Below, piece by piece: positions 1 to 4,983 of a DNA stretch of 6,896 nucleotides; position 1 is the first letter of the stretch; each line of letters opens with the position of its first letter. This stretch comes from DYIU01 sp038326775. GTDB taxonomy: Bacteria > Actinomycetota > Geothermincolia > Fen-727 > Anoxymicrobiaceae. The notes below the pieces were generated by a model. It was not told where the DNA came from and did not search any database. It was given only the letters and a program-made list of their open reading frames with translations. The position numbers and the translations under genes are program-made. The stretch lies in the NCBI GenBank assembly GCA_038326775.1, contig JBBQKJ010000094.1, forward strand, positions 1-6,896. Direction: 5' to 3'.

Positions 1-1
1 G

Positions 2-484
2 GCATCATGGGACAGGCCGAGAAGGGTAGTGGCCAAGGTGGAGTGGCATCAGGGTGAGCTGTTCCCCCGGATCGGCTTCATCGTCACCAACATGTCATCT
101 GCCCCTGATGCTGTCGTCCACTTCTACAACAGGCGGGGCACGTGCGAACAATGGATTCGTGAGGGTAAGCTCGCCATCACCTGGACGAGGTTATCGTGTG
201 TCCGCTACGCATCTAACAAGGTCAGGCTCGCCCTGTTCGTGCTGGCCTACAATTTGGGCAACTTCATGCGCCGGTTCGCGCTCCCGAGCCAGGTGGCCCA
301 CTGGTCGCTTACCAGCATCCAGCTGAAGCTCATAAAGATTGGCGCCAAGATTATCAGTCACTCAAGGCTGATGATCTTTCAGATGGCAGAGGTTGCGGTA
401 TCCGAGAAGTTGTTCCGGTCGATGCTGTCTAGAATCCACCGCCTGGGGAAAACATGCGCGAGGGCTCCTGCCTTGTGCTTGTGA
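2..484 (+). CDS. IS1380-family transposase, C-terminal part (5' end outside window)
   Basis: The frame is open from the first bases of the window, so the upstream part of the gene is missing; a GTG at 29 is internal, not the start. The visible segment reads SWDRPRRVVAKVEWHQGELF, then RIGFIVTN, FYNRRGTCEQWIREGK, WTRLSCVRYASN, LALFVLAYNLGNFMRR and HWSLTSIQLKLIKIGAKI. This is the conserved C-terminal pattern of IS1380-type DDE transposases as I know the family. The glutamate in GTCEQWIREGK lies where the last acidic residue of the catalytic triad is expected. The protein would cut and rejoin DNA at the ends of its insertion sequence. The C-terminus looks complete for the family and ends in TGA. 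I could not identify the right terminal inverted repeat, so the element boundary is unknown, and activity cannot be judged without the N-terminal half. Confidence 0.88.
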   Translation, partial: ASWDRPRRVVAKVEWHQGELFPRIGFIVTNMSSAPDAVVHFYNRRGTCEQWIREGKLAITWTRLSCVRYASNKVRLALFVLAYNLGNFMRRFALPSQVAHWSLTSIQLKLIKIGAKIISHSRLMIFQMAEVAVSEKLFRSMLSRIHRLGKTCARAPALCL

Positions 485-952
485 ACGTTACAACGGCGCA
501 ATTCGATGGTCGAAAAGACGGGACAACTGTCGCCAAACGACGGAAAATCACGAGGCTTGGAGGCAGGATGACAAGGTCGGGTGACAAGTTGGCGGCAAAC
601 AGCAGTCAACTGGGCCTGAAAGGCCAGACCCGTGGTAGGATGGCAGCATTGGAGGAGGCATATGGGGAAATCCCGGTAGTAACTGCTTTCCAGCGTTTCA
701 ACTTGGATTCCCTTTCCGTTGCCTTGCTGTCCGCACCAAGATTCTATGCCCACCCACAACCAGAGACAAACAAAGGGGAAGGCGGTCCCGGCTCCCTCAA
801 ACCTTAATGCGGCAACTCTTGGGGATATTTGGATGGTCCAAGTTCAACGCCGGGCCGCCTGTTGGGGTGAGGGTATCAAAGCAAGGTAGCAGGTGGTCAA
901 GCCTAGTGATAGGATTTGCCTTGGCAATAGGTGGTTGGCGCAGGAGACAAAA
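485..952. other. Gene-poor stretch downstream of the IS1380 transposase
   Basis: I see no convincing gene here. The longest open frames on both strands (plus strand about 454-807, minus strand about 379-759 and 797-1201) have low-complexity or unnatural composition, lack a good ribosome site and resemble nothing I know. The first 150-250 bases are probably the 3' untranslated end of the insertion sequence, since IS1380 elements usually carry such a tail. No terminal inverted repeat, tRNA or terminator was recognised. The base composition is more mixed than in the right half of the window. Confidence 0.4.
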
Positions 953-1318
953 GTGAACCCACGACCCGACGAATACTACTTGGCAATGCAGGCAAGGCGG
1001 GCCGCGTGGTCGCTTGGGGCCGTTGTCATCCTCGAGGAACAAATCAGCGGGAGGCTTTCCCCTTACAGTCAGGTCTTGAAGGCGCTTGGCGAGGACTCGA
1101 CCGAGAAGCCCCGGCCACCTATGCCAGACCGCAGGCAAGTCACGAACGCCTATGACGAGATAAAGCAAATCGAGCCTGACGAGGCTTTGCTTGGGGAACA
1201 CCCGGACATCCGAGTCTTGATAGTGGCCGCTTCCGACGCCATCGGGTACTTATACGCCAACAGGGATTGGTTGCCTGAAGCGAACTCGGGTAACCCGTAC
1301 CAGCCCTACCCGCTTTGA
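953..1318 (+). CDS. Hypothetical protein, 121 aa, unrecognised
   Basis: I do not recognise this protein. The frame is open back to 893, but the GTG at 953 is preferred because AGGAG (942-946) lies six bases upstream, whereas the GTG at 893 has no ribosome site. The product is soluble, with no signal peptide or membrane segment. It starts MNPRPDEYYLAMQARRA, has a helical-looking first half (QARRAAWSLGAVVILEEQIS) and a proline-rich linker (EKPRPPMPDRR). A probable helix (VTNAYDEIKQIEPDEALL) and a hydrophobic segment (VLIVAASDAIGYLYANRDWL) follow. The amino-acid mix looks like a real gene. Its stop overlaps by 13 bases the stop of a methyltransferase remnant on the other strand, so both may derive from one prophage or restriction-type island; that is inference. 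Confidence 0.5.
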   Translation: MNPRPDEYYLAMQARRAAWSLGAVVILEEQISGRLSPYSQVLKALGEDSTEKPRPPMPDRRQVTNAYDEIKQIEPDEALLGEHPDIRVLIVAASDAIGYLYANRDWLPEANSGNPYQPYPL

Positions 1319-1407
1319 GGCAAGGACGACCCCGCCTCCGCCAACCTCGCCAGCGTCGTCTCCACCGCCTCCGCGTCAATCTCCACACCGATGAACCGAC
1401 GGCCAAG
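1306..1407 (-). pseudogene. C-terminal remnant of a DNA methyltransferase
   Basis: The minus strand encodes LGRRFIGVEIDAEAVETTLA followed by RLAEAGSSLPQSG and a TAG stop at 1306-1308. The pattern LGRRFIGVEID...RL is the usual end of N6-adenine/N4-cytosine DNA methyltransferases of the N6_N4_Mtase type, where the acidic end of the strand (E-I-D) contacts the ribose of S-adenosylmethionine. Upstream in the same frame (up to 1503) the residues no longer resemble the family: the expected DPFxGSGTT motif and the catalytic DPPY/SPPY motif are absent in all three minus frames near the break. What remains is about 34 codons, so this is a fragment of a lost gene, not a working enzyme. The left boundary of homology, about 1405, is approximate. 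Confidence 0.6.
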
Positions 1408-1485
1408 AGTAAGGGTCAAATCGTGGTAGAATTGCGACGTTGAGGGGCGGAAATGAGAAACGTAAGTTGAATGGAATGATGTGGG

Positions 1486-2025
1486 ATGAACCGTAAGAAA
1501 CACCTACCGCCTGTTACGTTTGTGCTGTCCTTGCTTTTCACCCCCGGCCTGATAGTTCTCTACGCGGCCTTGTTCGGCTTACTTGTTATTATGTGCTGGG
1601 CTTTGGTCAAGGCTTTCGAGACTTCGGAAACTGTACCCATCTATCCGTTTGTGGTCATCGCCATAGTTGGTTACGTACTATTACGGGCTATGGTAGCGTC
1701 GTTTCGACGTAAGCCTATGTTTGAACTGACATTGAAGGCAGACAAGGCAAAATTGGGTGTTATGAGCGACGTGGTGGATAGAATATGCAGCGGTCTCGGT
1801 TCCAAGAAACCCGACAACGTGCTTCTGGGCTTTTCCAGTTCTTTCTATGTTACCAACAGCAAAGTTCAGACTATTGATAACAAGGTTCTGAAAGGAAGAA
1901 CCCTCCATGTCAGCCTTCCCTTGCTGATGGTGTTGTATCCCAATTATATCGGATATCACGCCCGACACGGGGCGCGTAAAAAAGGGGTGGCGCTAAAAAA
2001 ACACCACCCCTCGTCATGGCATTAA
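1486..2025 (+). pseudogene. Truncated membrane M48-like metallopeptidase (N-terminal half only)
   Basis: Residues about 11-40 and 50-71 form two strongly hydrophobic membrane segments. They are followed by a cytosol-type domain with MSDVVDRICSGLGSKKPDNV (about 92-111), SFYVTNSKVQTIDNKVLKGR and LHVSLPLLMVL. This is how M48 (HtpX/Ste24-like) peptidases look just before the catalytic helix: a helix, a small beta region, then GR.LxVxLPLL. In intact members the HExxH zinc helix comes next; here the frame instead reads YPNYIGYHARHGARKKG and ends at 2023-2025. No HExxH is present, and the last codons lie inside the terminator of the neighbouring nifU-like gene, so the 3' part has been lost or replaced near 1938-1975. 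The only possible start is the ATG at 1486 (in-frame TGA at 1477) and it has a weak ribosome site. As it stands it could at most be an inactive membrane protein. Confidence 0.6.
1978..2010 (-). terminator. Rho-independent terminator of the nifU-like gene
   Basis: On the minus strand GGGGTGG (2010-2004) pairs with CCACCCC (1990-1984) across a 13-base loop and is followed at once by six T (1983-1978). This is a textbook intrinsic terminator about 20 bases after the stop of the nifU-like gene. On the plus strand the stem is not followed by a T-run, so it acts only leftward. It therefore marks the natural end of the nifU transcription unit and shows that the tail of the rightward M48-like frame is fortuitous. 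Confidence 0.85.
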
Positions 2026-2029
2026 CGGA

Positions 2030-2251
2030 CTAAACCGATACGACTTCCTTGATCTCCGGGATCTCTTCCTTGAGCTTAGCCTCGATGCCGCGCTTGAGAG
2101 TCATAGTAGCCATCGGGCAGCCGCCACACGCGCCCACCAGGCGCACCTTCACGACGCCGTCCTCGACATCGAGCAGCTCAACATCCCCACCGTCCGCCTG
2201 CAACATGGGCCGCACCTTGTCAAGCACGCCCTGTACTTCTTCCCTGGTCAT
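2030..2251 (-). CDS. Stand-alone NifU C-terminal-domain (Nfu-type) iron-sulfur protein
   Basis: This 73-residue protein is a complete single Nfu domain. Residues 1-39 form the N-terminal helix and strands (VLDKVRPMLQADGGDVELL), and the hallmark CxxC lies in GACGGCPMATMTLKRGIE with Cys42 and Cys45. The family assembles or carries a [4Fe-4S] cluster between two subunits through these cysteines and passes it to apo-proteins in the cytoplasm. The length matches short Nfu proteins of Gram-positive and other bacteria; the N-terminal scaffold domain of NifU and the A-type domain of NfuA are absent. The ATG at 2251 has AAGGGG (2263-2258) six bases upstream. The gene is single, with its own terminator, and is divergent from the MBL gene. 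No other Fe-S assembly genes are in the window. Confidence 0.93.
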   Translation of the reverse strand: MTREEVQGVLDKVRPMLQADGGDVELLDVEDGVVKVRLVGACGGCPMATMTLKRGIEAKLKEEIPEIKEVVSV

Positions 2252-2338
2252 CTGGAACCCCTTTCACCTGCTTAAAGCACGAGCACGTATTTAACCTTCA
2301 CCGTTACTGATCCTAACCCTACCGTAAGGCTAGAAAAA

Positions 2339-2350
2339 TGACAAATGTCA
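2339..2350. promoter_or_regulatory. Palindrome in the divergent nifU-like/MBL intergenic region (possible operator)
   Basis: TGACAAATGTCA is a perfect 5-2-5 inverted repeat in the 178-base spacer between the two divergent genes. On the minus strand its right half contains TTGTCA (2344-2339), a five-of-six match to a -35 box, followed after 17 bases by TAGGGT, a poor -10. A repressor bound here would block nifU-like transcription. I cannot name a regulator; a single 12-base palindrome may occur by chance. Confidence 0.3.
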
Positions 2351-2429
2351 AAGGAGCGCCGGGCAGGCGATGTGAGCGATTCCTGATAGAATATCCCTAT
2401 CCGAGCCGGGCTGCGAAACGGGAGTTGCC

Positions 2430-3236
2430 GTGGAAGATGCACTGTTCCAGTGGCTGGGGACCGCCGGGTTCCGAATAGAGCACGCGGGCAAGGTCATCCT
2501 CATCGACCCTTACCTGACCAGGAACGAGCGGGCCCGGCCCGCGCAAAGCCTGCGACCGGCCGACATGTCGGATGCCGATCTCATCTTCTTGTCACACGGG
2601 CACTTCGACCACATCTTCGACGTGCCCGCGATTGTCGAGGCGTCAGGCGCCGGCGTTTACTGCAGCAAGGTCGCATCCGAGACGCTGGGGCGGATGGGGG
2701 TCGACCGGTCGAACATCAACGAGCTTGCGGGCGGGGAGTCGCTCGACTTCGGTACCTTTGCGGTCGAGGTCACACCCAGCAAGCACATACGCTTCGACGC
2801 CAGGCTCGTTCTCTCGACACTTCCCGGAGCGCTTCGCGACGGGAGGTCTCTCCGTGCGCTAAGGCACATGCCCGCCGGCCCCGTGCTCGTCTCGTCTTTT
2901 GTCTTCGGCGAGCTGAGGGTAACGCACATGGGGAGCCTGGGGCTGAGTCCTGAAAAGGCCCTGGCGCTAGGGCTCGCGAAGCCGCGGGCCGACATCCTGA
3001 TGCCCCCGCTGCAGGGCCACACCGACATCTGCCGCCGGGCGGCGCTGCTGACCGCCGCGCTCCGCCCCCGCGCCGTAGTGCCCCAGCACTTCGACGACTT
3101 CTTCCCGCCGGTGAGCCGGATGATAGACCTCGAGCCGTTCCGTCGCGAGGTGGGCGAGCTGCTTCCCTCGTGCGTCTACTATGAGCCTGAGATGAACCGG
3201 AAGTTCACGGCGGCGGACGTGCTCGATGGCGACTAG
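2430..3236 (+). CDS. MBL-fold metal-dependent hydrolase, UlaG/UPF0173-like
   Basis: This 268-residue protein belongs to the metallo-beta-lactamase fold superfamily, in the branch with UPF0173 and L-ascorbate-6-phosphate lactonase (UlaG)-like proteins. It begins with FQWLGTAGFRIEHAGKVILI and DPYLT, typical of that branch. The metal motif SHGHFDH gives His56, His58, Asp60 and His61. Further candidate ligands are His119 (PSKH), His166 (VTHMGS), His197 (LQGHTD) and His220 (PQHFDDFFP). It has no signal peptide and is probably cytoplasmic; the substrate cannot be told from sequence. The start is GTG at 2430, with GGGAG at 2420-2424 five bases upstream. A segment at about 126-150 has no obvious counterpart in the short family members and may form a lid. 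It appears to be a single-gene unit, and I found no T-run terminator after its stop. Confidence 0.88.
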   Translation: MEDALFQWLGTAGFRIEHAGKVILIDPYLTRNERARPAQSLRPADMSDADLIFLSHGHFDHIFDVPAIVEASGAGVYCSKVASETLGRMGVDRSNINELAGGESLDFGTFAVEVTPSKHIRFDARLVLSTLPGALRDGRSLRALRHMPAGPVLVSSFVFGELRVTHMGSLGLSPEKALALGLAKPRADILMPPLQGHTDICRRAALLTAALRPRAVVPQHFDDFFPPVSRMIDLEPFRREVGELLPSCVYYEPEMNRKFTAADVLDGD

Positions 3237-3379
3237 AGCCTGAACTGCCGCAAAAGCAGGTGAGATCCCTCGTCGATGAACGACCTGGCAACCGATGAAG
3301 GCTGCACTTCGATCGGCCTCCCCTCGCTACTCAGGCATATCTCCTGCGATCCTCGAATCCTCTGATAATAAATGCTCAA
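3233..3379 (-). CDS. Possible small ORF or gene remnant, 48 codons
   Basis: The minus strand is open from a TTG at 3379 to a TAG at 3235-3233 and reads, in parts, LSIYYQRIRGSQEICLSSEG and RPIEVQPSSVARSFIDEGSH, ending LLLRQFRL. The composition is natural, with a plausible amphipathic C-terminal helix. Its stop overlaps the stop of the rightward MBL gene by two bases, as in tail-to-tail gene pairs. Against it: the only usable start is TTG with no visible ribosome site, an in-frame TGA lies just upstream, and I do not recognise the sequence. It may be the last piece of a gene whose front was lost when the toxin-antitoxin module arrived. Low confidence; chance is a real alternative. Confidence 0.25.
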   Translation of the reverse strand: MSIYYQRIRGSQEICLSSEGRPIEVQPSSVARSFIDEGSHLLLRQFRL

Positions 3380-3419
3380 CCGTGCCGTTCAGTTGCATGT
3401 CTGCCATATGTATCCGTAT

Positions 3420-3456
3420 TTGTATTACAATATTGTATACTTATTAGTATACTTCC
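3420..3456 (+). promoter_or_regulatory. Promoter/operator region of the toxin-antitoxin operon
   Basis: A sharply AT-rich stretch just before the antitoxin carries a perfect 12-base palindrome, TACAATATTGTA (3426-3437), and two copies of GTATACTT (3435-3442 and 3447-3454). The two copies are spaced 12 bases apart, about one helical turn. GTATAC is itself palindromic. TATACT occurs twice (3436-3441, 3448-3453) as a candidate -10 box, though no strong -35 box is found at the right distance. Ribbon-helix-helix antitoxins bind short palindromes repeated about one turn apart and repress their own operon, so this fits an autoregulatory operator. The role is inferred from position and symmetry. Confidence 0.5.
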
Positions 3457-3473
3457 GAGTGGAGGTGAGTACT

Positions 3474-3731
3474 GTGTCCGACAAATCATCGACGGTGCGC
3501 ATTTCGAGCTCGAGTAAGAAAGCTCTCCAGGAAGTCGCGAAGATGACGGGGGCTTCCCAGGTAGAGGCGCTGGCGGAAGCGATCGAGGAATATCGAAGAA
3601 AGGTTTTTCTCAAAGAAGTCGCGGAATCGTTCGCCCGTATGAGCGAAGAGGAACTCGCGGACTATAAGAGAGAGTTCGAGGAGTGGGACGTCACCCTGCT
3701 TGATGGGTTGGAGGAATACCCATATGAATGA
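3474..3731 (+). CDS. Antitoxin of a MazF-type module, ribbon-helix-helix-like
   Basis: This is an 85-residue protein that begins at the GTG at 3474, which has a strong GGAGGTG (3461-3467) six bases upstream; the frame is open further upstream but without such a site. Residues about 6-12 (STVRISS) form a likely DNA-binding strand, followed by two helices (KKALQEVAKMTG; QVEALAEAIEEYRRKV), the layout of ribbon-helix-helix antitoxins. The C-terminal half is very acidic (MSEEELADYKREFEEWD, then DGLEEYPYE), as expected for the part that wraps around and neutralises MazF. It would form a dimer in the cytoplasm, bind the palindromic operator upstream and be degraded by proteases under stress. It is not a classical AbrB-fold MazE. 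The stop overlaps the toxin start by eight bases, which indicates translational coupling. Confidence 0.8.
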   Translation: MSDKSSTVRISSSSKKALQEVAKMTGASQVEALAEAIEEYRRKVFLKEVAESFARMSEEELADYKREFEEWDVTLLDGLEEYPYE

Positions 3732-4065
3732 GTTTTCGAGGGGCGACATATGGCTCGCCACGCTGGACCCGGTCCGTGGCAGGGAGCAAGCGGGGACAAG
3801 GCCCGTGGTAATAATATCCGAGGACGAGTTCAACGACTGTCCCGCCGGTCTCGTCGTCATAGTTCCCTTCACTACGCGGGACCGCGGCGTCCCCTCACAC
3901 GTCCCGGTTGAGAAAGGCGGGTCAGGATTGAAACGTAGGAGTTTCATCATGTGCGAGCAGGTACGAAGCACGTCAAAGAAACGGCTTCTCAAACGATTGG
4001 GAAACGTTAGCGATAATACCATGTCCGAGGTCGAGAACACCCTGCGACATCTCCTCGACCTCTGA
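3724..4065 (+). CDS. mazF: MazF/PemK-family mRNA interferase toxin
   Basis: This 113-residue protein matches the MazF/PemK/CcdB-like fold from end to end. It has RGDIWLATLDPVRGREQAGT near the N-terminus, RPVVIISEDEFN, VVIVPFTT, HVPVEKGGSGLKRRSFIMCE and QVRSTSKKRL. The arginine in the EQAGTRP loop and the serine/threonine near VIIS and PFTT are the conserved catalytic region. The protein cuts single-stranded mRNA at short sequence motifs and stops growth when the antitoxin is lost. The ATG at 3724 was chosen over an ATG at 3700 because GGAGG (3710-3714) lies nine bases upstream and the family begins right before RGDIW. It overlaps the antitoxin stop within ATGAATGA, giving a two-gene operon. 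It looks complete and intact. The gene ends 32 bases from the convergent MBL gene, with no clear terminator between them. Confidence 0.93.
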   Translation: MNEFSRGDIWLATLDPVRGREQAGTRPVVIISEDEFNDCPAGLVVIVPFTTRDRGVPSHVPVEKGGSGLKRRSFIMCEQVRSTSKKRLLKRLGNVSDNTMSEVENTLRHLLDL

Positions 4066-4097
4066 CACCGCTTCTTACGGGAAAAGTGAACAAGGCC

Positions 4098-4982
4098 TCA
4101 AGTGGCAGCCAGGTATCGGTCACCGTCGCGGGCGACGAGGCCCTGGCGCTCGAGGCGGGCGATGTGCTTGCCGGCCATCATCCATTCAAAGAGGTCGAAA
4201 AGCTGGGGCGGGTCCCAGCGCGTCTGGTAGATAAGGGTCGCGGCGACTATCTCTTCGCGGGTCCGCGGCTGTTCGAGAAAACTCAGGATGCGCTCGTCGC
4301 GGTCGTAGATGATTTTCGCGAACGCGTCGAGCCTTTCGCGGATATCGCCTCGCAGCACGCCCTTGCCGTGCGAGGTGTACCAGGTGTCGGCCTCTATTGT
4401 CTTGAGACGCTGGATCGAAGTGAGGAAGGCGTCCACGTCGGAGCCCCGGTTGGCGTACCACGGCCCGAACCTGCCCAAATCGATGTCGCCGAGGAAGACC
4501 GCTCTCTTCTCGACGAACTCAACGCAGGTGTGGCCGGCCGTGTGGCCGGGGGTGTGGATGAACCGCAGGGTGTTCTCCCCCAGGCACAGCTCGTCGCCGT
4601 CGCCGACTTTTCGCGCGACGTGCTTCTCCTGCCACTTCCAACGCTCGCGCACGGTGCGCTTCCAGGCGGGCAGCCAGGGGACTTCGTCCACCCCGGTGGC
4701 GCGCGCCAGCTCGTCGAGGTCCTCGATCGCGGGGGCATCGATAGCGTTAGCCACTATCTCGGCTCCGTCGAACAGGCTGTCGTAACGGGTGTGGTCGATG
4801 TGGTAGTGGGAGTTGACGATCAGCTTGATCTCTTTCTCGCGGTGAAGGGCCTCGAGCTCCTCCCGCTTCGTCGCGGGGTCGACTACGGCCGGTATCTCGT
4901 CGTCGATGAACAGGCAGTTGGAGTCCGGAAAACGCGCGCGGTTCTCCCCTTCTATGAATACGATCTCACCTGTCGGTGTCAT
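4098..4982 (-). CDS. MBL-fold metallo-hydrolase, glyoxalase II/LACTB2-like architecture
   Basis: This 294-residue enzyme has an N-terminal metallo-beta-lactamase domain and a C-terminal helical, winged-helix-like tail. SHYHIDH supplies His59, His61, Asp63 and His64. HTPGHTAGH (143-151) supplies His147, GDIDLG the bridging Asp166, and TSHGKG the last histidine, His205, so a complete two-metal site is present. The tail (about 215-294, TREEIVAATLIYQTRW... IARLERQGLV) resembles the C-terminal domain of LACTB2 and related thioester or RNA hydrolases. It is likely cytoplasmic, with substrate unknown. The ATG at 4982 lies one base after the stop of the upstream flavoprotein gene and has no good ribosome site of its own, which suggests translational coupling and a shared pathway. 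It is not closely similar to the other MBL protein in the window. Confidence 0.88.
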   Translation of the reverse strand: MTPTGEIVFIEGENRARFPDSNCLFIDDEIPAVVDPATKREELEALHREKEIKLIVNSHYHIDHTRYDSLFDGAEIVANAIDAPAIEDLDELARATGVDEVPWLPAWKRTVRERWKWQEKHVARKVGDGDELCLGENTLRFIHTPGHTAGHTCVEFVEKRAVFLGDIDLGRFGPWYANRGSDVDAFLTSIQRLKTIEADTWYTSHGKGVLRGDIRERLDAFAKIIYDRDERILSFLEQPRTREEIVAATLIYQTRWDPPQLFDLFEWMMAGKHIARLERQGLVARDGDRYLAAT

Positions 4983-4983
4983 T

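Noticed and set aside
454..807. Plus-strand frame of 117 codons after the transposase
   Set aside because: It starts inside the transposase 3' end, lacks a ribosome site, and its composition does not resemble a folded protein.
797..1201. Minus-strand frame of 134 codons opposite the unknown ORF
   Set aside because: The opposite strand has a good ribosome site and better composition; this frame is rich in chance Pro, Arg, Leu and Cys.
2387..2392. TAGAAT as a -10 box of the first MBL gene
   Set aside because: No -35-like hexamer lies 16-18 bases upstream.
3241..3264. Short hairpin CTGC...GCAG after the first MBL gene as a terminator
   Set aside because: A four-base stem with no T-run is too weak to call.
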